Source: CAYXDO01 sp964463485 | GTDB lineage: Bacteria; Myxococcota; Kuafuiibacteriia; Kuafuiibacteriales; Kuafuiibacteriaceae | Assembly: GCA_964463485.1 (NCBI GenBank) | Contig: CAYXDO010000048.1 | Coordinates: forward strand, 4,161 to 68,160 | Direction of reading: 5' to 3' | DNA: 64,000 nucleotides | In this document: positions 16,218 through 24,871 of the stretch, piece by piece | Layout: each line of letters starts with the position of its first letter | How positions within the stretch are numbered: position 1 is the stretch's first letter | Made by a program: the position numbers and the translations under genes | Notes under the pieces: generated by a model | The model's database searches: none | Told to the model about the DNA's origin: nothing | The model's input: the letters and a program-made list of their open reading frames with translations, nothing else

Positions 16218-17620
16218 CGGGGCTGAGGCCGAGCCCGAGTGCTCCGAAACCGGGCTCGCTCGTCATTCATCCGGAGCTGGGTTCGGGGGAGATCGTCTCG
16301 CTGCGCAGCGGGAATCGAGCCCTCGTCCGCTTCGAGGCGCGGCCCTTGCTGCCGAGGACCGTGACGCTCGAGGAGATCATGCCACGAGAGGTCGCTCCCA
16401 CTTGGACCTCCGGGAGCCAATACAGCCTTCGTCGCGTCGCTCCGGTCTCTCGAGAGGTCTACGAGGACCGACAGACCATCGAAGCGCTTCGCATGGGTGT
16501 CGTGCCCAAGGCCCATGCGCATGAGTATACCGTCGCGCGCGCGGCGGAGCTCCAGAGCCTCGACGGACTCCTCGAGTCCACCCAGGGTCTGCGTCTGATT
16601 TGGGGTGAGTATGGCGCGGGCAAGACGCACATCCTCGAGGTGTTCGAAGAGCGCGCGCTCGCGCGCGGATTCCTCACAGCCCGTACTGTCCTCGATATCG
16701 GTGAGGTTCCGCCGAGCCACCCCCGACGTCTCTACCGCGCGCTCGTCTCGCGGATCCGCTACCCAGACGTTCCCGATACGGGCTTGGATCCGCTGCTCCA
16801 GAAGCTCGAAGGCAGCGAGCCGCACGCGCTGTGGAGCGAGCGGCGCTCGAGCCGATTCTTGAGCCCAGTCTTGTTCGCGCGTCACCATGGGGACCCAGGG
16901 TTGGGCGCGATCTTCACCGAGTATGCCCAAGGTTATCCGTTCAGCGCCTCGGATCTGTACACACTCGACCGATACCTCGGTCGGCTACGATGGCGAGGCC
17001 CCTCACTCCTCGCGCTCTCGGATTATCGCACCTACGGTCGGCTCTATGTTCACTTGCTCGGGACGATCGCGAGCTGGGCACGTGACGCCGGTTATCGGGG
17101 TGTCGTCGTATTGTTGGACGAAGTGGAGGAGCTCGACCGACTGAATGCCGAGCACACGCGGCTCGCCAAAGAGGTGTTGTTCCATTTCGCCGCCGCGACG
17201 GTTCCGCGAAACTCACTCGGCTTCGACCCGGAAATCGACTTGCATCGCGGAGGCCACGCGGTCCACCGAAGTCTCGGCCTGCGCTTCGAGGAAGACCAAC
17301 CCTTGTCGGTCGCCATGGCGCTGACGCCGCTGCCGGAGGTCGAGCAGGCGCTCGACCGCATGGTCTCTTCGCCCGAGGCAGCAGTTCGGCTGTCCAGGAT
17401 CGCCGCCGGAGCGCACGGAGATCTCACGAGTAGAGTCGGAGAGATTTATCGGCGCGCCTACCCAGAGAGTGAGTTCGGGTTCGGCGAACGACACGAGATC
17501 GAACGCGTCCTCCGAGCGTCGCTGGCCGCGGGTCAGGACGACCCTCGAGTCCTCATTCGCTCGATGGTCGCCATCCTCGACTTCCGGCGGCTCCACAGGA
17601 GCATCGGGATCAAGGTGTGA
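16214..17620 (+). CDS. BrxC/BrxD-type (DUF2791) P-loop ATPase with an N-terminal Tudor/SH3-like module
   Basis: 468 residues, TTG start overlapping the previous stop. Residues ~12-56 (GSLVIHPELGSGEIVSL..ALVRF..RTVTLEEI) look like the small barrel at the C-terminus of UvrD/PcrA or in CarD/Mfd-type RNA-polymerase-binding modules. After a linker, Walker A is GEYGAGKTHI (131-140) and Walker B is VVVLLDEVEEL (D302, E303). An extended insert with HPRRLYRALVSRIRYP and an ATPase C-terminus follow. It is only distantly similar to the preceding ATPase, so the pair probably forms a hetero-oligomer rather than a recent duplication. Confidence 0.8.
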   Translation: MTGLRPSPSAPKPGSLVIHPELGSGEIVSLRSGNRALVRFEARPLLPRTVTLEEIMPREVAPTWTSGSQYSLRRVAPVSREVYEDRQTIEALRMGVVPKAHAHEYTVARAAELQSLDGLLESTQGLRLIWGEYGAGKTHILEVFEERALARGFLTARTVLDIGEVPPSHPRRLYRALVSRIRYPDVPDTGLDPLLQKLEGSEPHALWSERRSSRFLSPVLFARHHGDPGLGAIFTEYAQGYPFSASDLYTLDRYLGRLRWRGPSLLALSDYRTYGRLYVHLLGTIASWARDAGYRGVVVLLDEVEELDRLNAEHTRLAKEVLFHFAAATVPRNSLGFDPEIDLHRGGHAVHRSLGLRFEEDQPLSVAMALTPLPEVEQALDRMVSSPEAAVRLSRIAAGAHGDLTSRVGEIYRRAYPESEFGFGERHEIERVLRASLAAGQDDPRVLIRSMVAILDFRRLHRSIGIKV

Positions 17621-19614
17621 ATCAGGCCGGAGGCTTCGACCAAGCCGAGCCCATTCGGCGGCGCCTCCCTCGCACCGCGGGTGTTTTTTTCGGGCGATTT
17701 TCGGCGCTGACACCCATTCAAGCCTCGGGTGTCTCGCCGATCCTCGAAGGCCGAGACGTGCTCCTCACCGCGCCGACGGCGGGAGGGAAGACGGAAGCCT
17801 ACGTAGCGCCGATCGTCGAGAGACTTCTGGGAAGCGATCGCGGGCGCGTGCACGCGATCATCGTCAGTCCGACTCGCGCGCTCGCCAACGACCTGAGGCG
17901 GAGACTGGACACGAGGCTCGAAGATCTGGGGGTCAGCTTCGGACGGTACACGGGTGAGCACAAGGAGCTCCTGAGTAGGCGGCTTCCGGAGCTCGTCATC
18001 ACTACGCCCGAGGCGCTCGACTCCTTGCTCGCGCGCCGCCCGGAGGCGTTGAAGACGGTCGCCGCGGTGGTGATCGACGAGATTCACGTCCTCGATGGAA
18101 CGGCGCGAGGCGACCAACTCAGGGTGCTCCTGCACCGGCTCGAGCTCGCGGCAAGTCACCGCCCGCAGCGCGTCGCCGCCAGCGCGACGGTCTCGAGCCC
18201 CGAGGAGCTCGCCGCTCGGTACCTGCGGGACGCCGTGTTGGTCTCCGTCGAAGGCAAGCGCCCGATTCATGCCAAGGAATTCGAGGGCGGCGCCCCAGAG
18301 CAGCTAGTGGAGCACGTCGACACACTCGCCGCGGTCGGGCTGCGAAAGATCCTGATCTTCGCGAACCGGAGAGTCGACGTGGAGGAGATTTCGGCGCACC
18401 TGCGTGGCCGGACCCGCTTCGGGGACTCCGTGTTTCCTCACCACGGCTCGCTCTCCCAGCCGATCCGAGAGCGCACCGAACAGCAGTTCCTCGACGCTCC
18501 GTCCGCGGTCGCCGTCGCGACGATGACTTTGGAGCTCGGGATCGACATTGGGACGGTCGACTACGTACTCTTGCTCGGTCCGCCGCCGAGTGTGTCGAGC
18601 CTGCTCCAGCGAATCGGGCGCGGCAATCGCCGAACGGGCAAGTCGAGAGTTGGGTGTGTGATCGACGATTCGGCCGACGCGGCGTGGTTCCGAGTGTTGC
18701 TCGGATGTGCGGCGGCGGGTGACTTGTGTCCGAATCCGTATGCGTTCCGGCCCGGAGTGCTGATTCAGCAGGCGCTGGTCTCGGCAGGCGTCGGTCACGT
18801 CACTCTGGCGAGGCTCCGGGAGGCCACGCCGCCGTCGGTTCGCGAGTCCTATCCCGCCGAAGAGATACTGGACGCGGCGGTGGGCGCGACGCTCCTCGAG
18901 CCTCCGGCCTCGGGGCGCTTCGTATTGTCGGAGCGTGAGGAGCGCCGTTACAACCGCGGGTTGCTGCACGGAAACATCGACGCCGAGGCTGGGTTCGAGG
19001 TCGTCGATCGGATCACGGGCGAGACAGTAGGGCGGATGCTCCCCGACCAGTCCGCGGACTCTCTGCAGCTCGGCGCGAGGGGTCGGCGCGAGATCGCCCG
19101 GATCGACGACCGAGTGCTGACGGACGTCGTCTCGAGCGCGGGACCAGCGAGATTCGCTTCGCGCCCAAGGGGCGCCGTGAGTTTCCGATTGGCCCGAAAG
19201 CTCGCCGAGTCGCTGGGCGTGACCGAGCTCGAGATTCCTCAGCTGCGCTCGGGTGAGGGTGTGTTGCTGCTTCACGGGCTGGGTACGGTCGGCGGCCTGC
19301 TGCTGGCAGAGCCGCTCCGCGGAAAGCGCGGGCCCGGCGTGATCCGGGTGTCGGCCGCGATCCTCTTGCTCCGAGAGCCGATCGACAGACTGCCCACGCC
19401 CGACGCCGAGGCCCAAGCGCTGTTCATCGCGTCCAAGGAAAAGAAGCTCGCTCGAGTCCTCGCCATGGGTCCCTATCACCAGCACCTGCCTCGCGAGCTC
19501 GCCCATCGCGCCCTCGCCGATGCCGCCGGCTTGGCCCAAAGCGCCGAGTTCCTCGCCCGAGCGCACCTCCGCACGGAGGACCGGGAGGCTCCTGACTTCT
19601 GGCGACGTCTCTAG
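17617..19614 (+). CDS. Lhr-like superfamily 2 DEAD/DEAH-box helicase
   Basis: 665 residues, GTG start overlapping the previous stop by 4 nt. All SF2 motifs are visible: LTPIQ (Q), APTAGGKTEA (I), SPTRALAND (Ia), VIDEIHVL (II, DEIH), SATVSSPEE (III), IFANRRVDVEE (IV), MTLELGIDIG (V) and QRIGRGNRR (VI). The C-terminal ~300 residues continue in the manner of Lhr-core helicases (winged helix plus extra domain) but lack the very long Lhr C-terminal extension. It likely unwinds or translocates on nucleic acid under control of the two ATPases encoded just upstream; this is inference from coupling. Confidence 0.88.
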   Translation: MNQAGGFDQAEPIRRRLPRTAGVFFGRFSALTPIQASGVSPILEGRDVLLTAPTAGGKTEAYVAPIVERLLGSDRGRVHAIIVSPTRALANDLRRRLDTRLEDLGVSFGRYTGEHKELLSRRLPELVITTPEALDSLLARRPEALKTVAAVVIDEIHVLDGTARGDQLRVLLHRLELAASHRPQRVAASATVSSPEELAARYLRDAVLVSVEGKRPIHAKEFEGGAPEQLVEHVDTLAAVGLRKILIFANRRVDVEEISAHLRGRTRFGDSVFPHHGSLSQPIRERTEQQFLDAPSAVAVATMTLELGIDIGTVDYVLLLGPPPSVSSLLQRIGRGNRRTGKSRVGCVIDDSADAAWFRVLLGCAAAGDLCPNPYAFRPGVLIQQALVSAGVGHVTLARLREATPPSVRESYPAEEILDAAVGATLLEPPASGRFVLSEREERRYNRGLLHGNIDAEAGFEVVDRITGETVGRMLPDQSADSLQLGARGRREIARIDDRVLTDVVSSAGPARFASRPRGAVSFRLARKLAESLGVTELEIPQLRSGEGVLLLHGLGTVGGLLLAEPLRGKRGPGVIRVSAAILLLREPIDRLPTPDAEAQALFIASKEKKLARVLAMGPYHQHLPRELAHRALADAAGLAQSAEFLARAHLRTEDREAPDFWRRL

Positions 19615-19755
19615 CGCGGGCACGCGAAGGTGAGTTGGTCCGCGCGCGAGCGCGGGCGAATCCGAGCTGGCCGGCCTCCGCGCAGAGCTCGAGCGGCTAA
19701 AGTCCGAACGCTGAAGCACCTGGACCTAGCCGGGCTGGTCCGCTACGGTGCGCAC

Positions 19756-20094
19756 ATGCGCGTCGGCCCTCTGTTGGGAATTTGCCTGTTCGTAGCCTGC
19801 AGCGATGAGTGCCTCCTTGGAAACTGCCCACGGGGCGAGCTGTGTTTCGAAGGAACCTGCACGCCCGCGGAAGAAGTGGCATGTGCCGATGACTTCGACT
19901 GCAACGATCGCTCAGAGTCCAAGGGCGCGTATGAGTGCGTCGCCGAAGTGTGTCGACTCACTCAGCCGATCGCCGAACCCAGGGACGGGGGAGAGCGCGA
20001 GGGACGCGACGGCGGCGTAGCGAGCGCCGGAGATGGCGGAGTCGTGCCCCCGCTCGACGGCTCCACCACGGCGTCTGTCGCCGACGCAGGTTAG
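19756..20094 (+). CDS. small Cys-rich lipoprotein
   Basis: 112 residues from ATG 19756. The signal ends with a lipobox (CLFVAC, Cys at ~16), followed by paired cysteines (CLLGNCPRGELCFEGTC.., CADDFDCNDRSE.., CVAEVC) and a Gly/Asp/Ala-rich tail. This pattern of disulfide-rich surface lipoproteins with DGG/DAG linkers is common in myxobacteria. Its function is unknown. It follows the helicase gene after ~140 nt and is not coupled to it. Confidence 0.7.
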   Translation: MRVGPLLGICLFVACSDECLLGNCPRGELCFEGTCTPAEEVACADDFDCNDRSESKGAYECVAEVCRLTQPIAEPRDGGEREGRDGGVASAGDGGVVPPLDGSTTASVADAG

Positions 20095-20151
20095 CCGATG
20101 CACCTACAAGTACACACACCATTCGGGCCCCGCTGCCGATAACGCCGTCCG

Positions 20152-20556
20152 ATGAAGCTCGCAGGCGCCGTAGACCAGTGGATCGACCGCACGCTGGAGA
20201 AGAGCAACGCGCTCGAGGCTCAGACACCGGTCGTGCATGGGCGATGGACCGACGATGACGGCAACCCTGTGGCTGTGCGCGAGGGGCGACGACTGGCCCG
20301 CATTCCGGGAGAATCGCACGCCGACGCGTTCCAGCGAGCCACGATGAACGCGCGTACCGACCTGTGGCGCGCAGGCGCGCCGGATATTCTGGCCCTGTTC
20401 CTTCGTGACCACGTCACCGCGAACGCCGTCGACCTTCCCGGCGCGGCGCTCGCCAGCATCGTCGGTGCGGCCGGGGACTTGATGCAGGGCGCGGGCAGGC
20501 TTGGCAGCGCCGGCGCCTACGGGATCGCGGCCCTGTACCATCGCGCCCGCTCCTAG
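20152..20556 (+). CDS. hypothetical protein
   Basis: 134 residues, ATG start, no recognised domain. It has a helical N-terminus (KLAGAVDQWIDRTLEKSN), a short beta-like middle (TPVVHGRWTDDDGNPVAV) and a Gly/Ala-rich C-terminal helix (GAALASIVGAAGDLMQGAG) that could associate with membrane or oligomerise. Codon usage is like its neighbours, which favours a real gene. It sits between a lipoprotein gene and the toxin-antitoxin pair, pointing towards the latter. Confidence 0.5.
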   Translation: MKLAGAVDQWIDRTLEKSNALEAQTPVVHGRWTDDDGNPVAVREGRRLARIPGESHADAFQRATMNARTDLWRAGAPDILALFLRDHVTANAVDLPGAALASIVGAAGDLMQGAGRLGSAGAYGIAALYHRARS

Positions 20557-20594
20557 AGCCAATGGTCAGCTAGCTCCTCGACTCGCGTCGAGGC

Positions 20595-20996
20595 TCAGTC
20601 CCAGACCGCGAGTGAGTAGCTCTTGCGGATCGTCTCGTCGCGGGTGAGTAGGGGCGCTTGTTCGAGCGCAGCATCGGCGACGATCAGTCGGTCGAACGGG
20701 TCTTCGAGTTGCACACGAATGGCCTCGGAGACCGCGGAGGACGTCTTCGCCTCGGTGACCACCAGACCGATGCGCCGCTCGAGCGCGCTGATCACCTCGT
20801 TGGGAGGCTGAGTGACCATGCCGGCTTCGAAGAGGTATTGAAGCTCGAGCACGGCCATGGGTGAGCAGCACAGGAGCTCCGACTCGAGGAGCGTCATGGC
20901 CTTCTGGGACAGGCGGTCGAACGCACCGGCATAAAGCCAGACCAGGACATGAGTATCGAGGTGAAGGCGGTGTGCGCCGTGTGGAGCCGTATTCAT
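20595..20996 (-). CDS. PIN-domain ribonuclease toxin (VapC-like)
   Basis: 133 residues. The PIN acidic residues are in order: HLDTHVLVWLY (first Asp), an AVLELQYL Glu, and DPFDRLIVADA plus LLTRDETIRKS at the C-terminus. PIN toxins cleave RNA using Mg2+. The ATG at 20996 overlaps the stop of the antitoxin gene (ATGA), and the open frame's longer start at 21029 lies inside the antitoxin. The IVADAALEQ motif resembles YPIN/VapC partners of Phd antitoxins. Confidence 0.87.
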   Translation of the reverse strand: MNTAPHGAHRLHLDTHVLVWLYAGAFDRLSQKAMTLLESELLCCSPMAVLELQYLFEAGMVTQPPNEVISALERRIGLVVTEAKTSSAVSEAIRVQLEDPFDRLIVADAALEQAPLLTRDETIRKSYSLAVWD

Positions 20997-21241
20997 CGCT
21001 TGGGTCTCCCGGAGCTCTTGCTGATCCACTCGAAATGTACGAACTCATCGAGCTCGGCTCGGACGAAGTCGGGGTGGGGCGTGAGTCGATGCAGGCGGGA
21101 GACTTTGGGGTGGAGCGGGATGATTTCGAGGATATGGCCATTCCTCGAAATCTTCAGGGGCTCACCCGTCTCCGAGACGTGATCGAGGAGCTTGAACGCG
21201 TTCGCGTGCAGCTCCGCCGCGGTGATGGTCATGGCGCGCAT
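20993..21241 (-). CDS. Phd/YefM-family antitoxin
   Basis: 82 residues from ATG 21241, chosen because GGAG sits 6 nt before it; ATG 21232 (MTITAAEL) is an alternative. The fold signature is AAELHANAFKLLDHV..TGEPLKISRNGHILEIIP, as in Phd/YefM DNA-binding antitoxins. The C-terminus (FVRAELDEFVHFEWI) should wrap the PIN toxin. Such pairs autoregulate by binding their own promoter. Confidence 0.85.
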   Translation of the reverse strand: MRAMTITAAELHANAFKLLDHVSETGEPLKISRNGHILEIIPLHPKVSRLHRLTPHPDFVRAELDEFVHFEWISKSSGRPKR

Positions 21242-21324
21242 CGTCGACTCCGAGCGTGCGGGCGTCAACGGTCGCAGATGCGACACGAGCGCGCGGCGAA
21301 GCTGAGGTAGACTGGCGTCCTAGC

Positions 21325-22176
21325 GTGGCTTTCCAGCTCGACACGGCGATCACTCGCCAGGCTTCCGACGGTTCGGCGAGCGGGCGCTATACGGCTCAGC
21401 TCTCCGACGCGTTCAGCTTCGTGGTTCCGTCCGGCGGCGTGTTGATGGCGCTGTCGCTTCGAGCGATGGCGGCAGAGCTCGATCGGCCTTCGATGCGGGT
21501 GGTCTCCGCGACGTCCGTGTTTGCTTCGCCCATTCCTTCGGGGCCCGTCTCGATTCGCGTGGACGTGCTCCGAATCGGGAGGAGCGCGGCGCAGATGCGC
21601 GCCGAGCTCACTTCGGGAGCCTCGAGCGAGGCCGGCGTTCACACCCTGGCCACGTTCGCCGAACCTGGTGAAGGCCCCGAGCTCATCGACACCGTCCCGC
21701 CTCGAGTGCCTGCGCCCCAAGAGCTTCCGCGCCTCGTTCGTTCGATGCCGTTCTTCAAGAACCTCGACGTTCGCATGGCCAGAGGCTCGCTGCCTGAAGA
21801 CGGCGCGCCCAAAGCCGACGAAGCGCGGTGTGATCGGTGGGTTCGGTATGAGGAGCCTCCGCGCCTCGCGAGCGGGGAGCTCGATCCGCTGTGCCTCGCG
21901 GTCGTAGCCGACATGATGCCCACGGCCTTGTGGCAGAAGCTCGACCGCGACAGCCCGAGACGGCTCGCGCCGAGTTACGATCTTACCGTTCACTTCCTCG
22001 ACCCGACCGATCGAGAGTGGTTGTTGACGTCGGCCTGGGCCCGACGCGCGCGACAGGGCTACGCCACCGCGGACGTCGAGATTTGGGACGATCGGGCTCG
22101 CTTACTTGCGTATGCGACGCAGACCATGTTCTTCCGGCCGTGGCCCGCTTCGCTGTCGATGAAACCGGACCGCTGA
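21325..22176 (+). CDS. acyl-CoA thioesterase-like double-hotdog protein
   Basis: 283 residues from GTG 21325; the upstream frame overlaps the divergent antitoxin gene. The early segment with FSFVVPSGGVLMALSLRAM and the later DLTVHFLDP...YATADVEIWDDRARLLAYATQTMFFR match the TesB-like 4HBT_3 arrangement, in which two hotdog halves make one unit. It would hydrolyse acyl-CoA thioesters in the cytoplasm. The substrate is unknown. It is followed 28 nt later by the PolX-PHP gene. Confidence 0.8.
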   Translation: MAFQLDTAITRQASDGSASGRYTAQLSDAFSFVVPSGGVLMALSLRAMAAELDRPSMRVVSATSVFASPIPSGPVSIRVDVLRIGRSAAQMRAELTSGASSEAGVHTLATFAEPGEGPELIDTVPPRVPAPQELPRLVRSMPFFKNLDVRMARGSLPEDGAPKADEARCDRWVRYEEPPRLASGELDPLCLAVVADMMPTALWQKLDRDSPRRLAPSYDLTVHFLDPTDREWLLTSAWARRARQGYATADVEIWDDRARLLAYATQTMFFRPWPASLSMKPDR

Positions 22177-22204
22177 GCGCGATGTTCGGAGGTACCATCG
22201 AGCC

Positions 22205-23962
22205 GTGAGTCGTCGTCGTGAGGTCGTAGACACGCTATCGCGTCTGGCCTTCGTAGGGGAGCTGATCGGTCCGCCCGAGTTTCCCGCCGGCGCCTACGCC
22301 GCCGCGAGCTGGGCTGCGCGGAGTTATGACGGTGACTTCGATCGTGCGTTCGAGTCTGGAGAGCTCCTGCGAGGCCTCGCCTTCCGAGGGGCTCCGCGCG
22401 CCGTAGTGGAGGCCATTTTCGCAGGCGCGCCGATCACCGAGCTGAGCGCGCTCCAAGCTCAGATCCCCGAAGGCCTCTTCGAGGTGCATGAGTTGCCGGG
22501 TTTGGGTCCGAAGAAAGTTCGGACACTCTGGCGGGACCTTGGCATCACGACGGTGGGCGAGCTCGAATACGCTGCGCGCGAGAATCGCCTGCTTGGCCTC
22601 AAAGGCTTTGGTGAGAAGACTCAGGCGAAGTTGCTTCACGCGATCGCAGAGCGCCGGAAGTTCGCCGGCATGTTCCGACTCGATCAGATCCACGAGGCCT
22701 TTGGCGTTTTGAAGAGGTCACTCGATGGGGTGAGGGTCGAGCTGGCCGGGGACGCGCGCCGCGGCGTAACCGAAGTAGACCGCCTGCGCGCGGTCGCGCT
22801 GCTCGAGGGCTCGCTCTCGCGAGTCTCTGCGATGCTGGGCAGCGCCGGACATGAGCCTCTGGTCGCCGCTTCGGCTACGCCGTCGGAACCCGCGAGCGAC
22901 ACGGTGTCCGGTCGCCTCGATCGCACCTCGTTCGAGCTTCGGGTCGTGAGTGATCCCCACGTCTTCGGCGTCGCTTTTCTCCACGCCACCGGATCTCAGT
23001 CTCACTGGGATGAGCTCTCCGAGCGAGCGACTCAGCTTGGCATGGACCTTCGACCCGATGGGCTCTTCCGTGAGAAGGCGAAAATTTCCTGTCCCGAAGA
23101 AGGCGAGGTCTACGATGCCCTCGGGCTCGTGCTCATCGATCCAGAGCGAAGAGAGGCCGGCGTCCCCTTGGTGCTCAAGGGAACGCGCCGCCGTCGCCTG
23201 ATCGAGCGTCGCGACCTTCTGGGCGCGATTCACAATCACACGATCGCCTCGGACGGGATCGGAACGCTCGAACAAATGCGCGACGCCGCCGTCTCGCGAT
23301 CCCTTCGGTACCTCGCGATCACCGATCACAGCCAGACCGCGGCGTACGCGGGCGGCCTCACTCCCGAGAAGCTCGACATGCAGCGGGCGCGCATCTCCGC
23401 GCTCAACTCGGACGAAGGCGGAAAGAGCTGCGTGCTGCTCACCGGGGTCGAGAGCGACATTCTCGCCGACGGTTCGCTCGACTATGACTCGAACACGCTC
23501 GCGTCGCTCGACGTGGTCGTGGCGTCGGTTCACGACCGAATCGGGCACGGGCGCGAGGTGATGACGAAGCGGCTCGTGGCCGCGGCGAGCCATCCGTTCA
23601 GCGACGTCATGGGTCACCCGACCGGTCGATTGCTCCTAGGCGCTCGCCGGCCCGCCGATTTCGACCTGGATGAGTTCCTCGACGCGTGCGCGCGGAGCGG
23701 TGTCGCGGTGGAGCTGAACGCGAGCCCTCAGCGGCTCGACCTCGACGCGGAGGCGTTGGCCAAAGCCAAATCGCGGGGTGTGTTGGTGTCGATCGGCGCG
23801 GACGCGCACGCTCCGGAGGCGCTGGACCATTTGGAGCTCGGCGTCGTGGTGGCACGGCGAGCTGGACTGAGTGCCGAGGACGTGTTGAATACGCGCACGC
23901 TCGAGGAGCTTCGGGCGTGGCTGAGTGTGCGCAAAGCCAAGGCGAGAGCTGGCGGAGTCTGA
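22205..23962 (+). CDS. PolX-PHP family protein with altered polymerase active site
   Basis: 585 residues, GTG start. The order is a helix-hairpin-helix region (LPGLGPKKVRTLWRDLGI, LGLKGFGEKTQAKLL), a PolX-type palm, and a C-terminal PHP domain. In the palm, the usual GS..RR..GDIDxL is AGDARRGVTEVDRL and the third carboxylate position is FELRVV, so two of three catalytic Asp positions hold Glu or Thr-Glu. The PHP domain is intact (HNHTIASDG, ITDHSQT, GVESDI, SVHDRIGHG, GADAHAPEAL), consistent with a 3'-5' exonuclease or phosphoesterase. Polymerase activity is therefore doubtful; repair nuclease or AP-site processing is plausible. Confidence 0.85.
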   Translation: MSRRREVVDTLSRLAFVGELIGPPEFPAGAYAAASWAARSYDGDFDRAFESGELLRGLAFRGAPRAVVEAIFAGAPITELSALQAQIPEGLFEVHELPGLGPKKVRTLWRDLGITTVGELEYAARENRLLGLKGFGEKTQAKLLHAIAERRKFAGMFRLDQIHEAFGVLKRSLDGVRVELAGDARRGVTEVDRLRAVALLEGSLSRVSAMLGSAGHEPLVAASATPSEPASDTVSGRLDRTSFELRVVSDPHVFGVAFLHATGSQSHWDELSERATQLGMDLRPDGLFREKAKISCPEEGEVYDALGLVLIDPERREAGVPLVLKGTRRRRLIERRDLLGAIHNHTIASDGIGTLEQMRDAAVSRSLRYLAITDHSQTAAYAGGLTPEKLDMQRARISALNSDEGGKSCVLLTGVESDILADGSLDYDSNTLASLDVVVASVHDRIGHGREVMTKRLVAAASHPFSDVMGHPTGRLLLGARRPADFDLDEFLDACARSGVAVELNASPQRLDLDAEALAKAKSRGVLVSIGADAHAPEALDHLELGVVVARRAGLSAEDVLNTRTLEELRAWLSVRKAKARAGGV

Positions 23963-23963
23963 G

Positions 23964-24248
23964 ATGTTCGAGAGAATCGTTTGTCTGAAGCTCGTTCAGG
24001 ATGAGGGTGCTGCGTCACGAGCGATCCAAGCAGCGCGCACCGCCTTTCCCGACGCATGGGTGGGACGACCCTTCGACGACAAGTCGAAGTCATCATGGGA
24101 CTTGTGCATTCGCCTCCGATCTGAGAGTCGAGCGCACGCGGAGGACGTGCTGGGTTCGGGCGCTTGGGCAAAGCTGACGGCCGAGCTCGGGACGAGCGTC
24201 GCGGTGCTGAAGACTTGGGGATTCGAGGAGGTCGAAGGAAACTCATGA
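23964..24248 (+). CDS. small Dabb-like protein
   Basis: 94 residues from ATG 23964, 1 nt after the PolX-PHP stop. The pattern MFERIVCLKL..DEGAASRAIQAARTAFP..SSWDLCIRLRSESRAHAE resembles the stress-responsive A/B-barrel (Dabb) fold, which dimerises and has no fixed catalytic site. Its stop overlaps the next ATG (ATGA). Function unknown. Confidence 0.6.
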   Translation: MFERIVCLKLVQDEGAASRAIQAARTAFPDAWVGRPFDDKSKSSWDLCIRLRSESRAHAEDVLGSGAWAKLTAELGTSVAVLKTWGFEEVEGNS

Positions 24249-24871
24249 AACAGAAAATCGCAATCATCGGAGCCGGACACATCGGCGGCGCGCTGGCGCG
24301 GGCCTGGACCGCTAAGGGCCACTCGGTTTGCATTGGGACGCGGGACCCGGACGGAGACGAGGTCAAAGCGCTGGCCAAGGAGATCTCGGCGAGAGTCGAG
24401 AGTATCTCGGAAGCTCCCAAGCACGGCGACGTAGTCGTGTTGTCAGTTCACTCGCCGGTCTTGGGCTCGGTCCTCGAGAAGGTGGGCTCATTGAGCGGCA
24501 AGATCGTCATCGACACGACGAACGCGCTCGCTCCGGGCATGCAGCTCGCTCACGGGGGCACGTCCTCTGCGGCCGAGGAGCTCGCAAAGCGGCTGCCGGG
24601 AGCCAAGGTAGTGAAGTCGTTCAATACTCAGGGCGCCGAAGTGGTCGCGAACCCCAAGTTCGGCCACGACCGGGCGGTGAATTTTCTCTGCGGAGACGAC
24701 GCGGAGGCGAAGAAGGTCGTGCGCGGCCTCGTCGAGGACGCCGGGTTCGAGCCGGTGGACGCCGGCCCCCTCAAGAACGCCAGACTCATCGAGGGCATGA
24801 CGGTGTTGTGGATCAGCGCAGCGATGCAGCTCCACACGCGCCAGCTCGGCCTCTGCCTCGTTCGGCGTTGA
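24245..24871 (+). CDS. F420-dependent NADP reductase-like NAD(P)-binding protein
   Basis: 208 residues from ATG 24245, overlapping the preceding stop. The Rossmann start IAIIGAGHIGGALARAW and following IGTRDPD fit the NADP-oxidoreductase-with-F420 fold; VLSVHSPV, IDTTNAL and KSFNTQGAEV recur in that family. Members reduce F420 with NADPH or act as generic dehydrogenases; no F420-binding residues can be asserted here. It is translationally coupled to the hydrolase gene that follows. Confidence 0.8.
   Translation: MKQKIAIIGAGHIGGALARAWTAKGHSVCIGTRDPDGDEVKALAKEISARVESISEAPKHGDVVVLSVHSPVLGSVLEKVGSLSGKIVIDTTNALAPGMQLAHGGTSSAAEELAKRLPGAKVVKSFNTQGAEVVANPKFGHDRAVNFLCGDDAEAKKVVRGLVEDAGFEPVDAGPLKNARLIEGMTVLWISAAMQLHTRQLGLCLVRR

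Noticed and set aside
14047..19614. Canonical BREX or DISARM system
   Set aside because: No PglZ, PglX, BrxL, BrxA or methylase gene is visible; only BrxC/BrxD-type ATPases and a helicase, so I did not name it BREX.
18304..19719. Long minus-strand open frame
   Set aside because: Antisense to the Lhr-like helicase; low-complexity Arg/Gly/Glu-rich content without family motifs, a GC artefact.
24328..24867. Extended esterase start
   Set aside because: These residues overlap the F420-type reductase gene and are not hydrolase-like.
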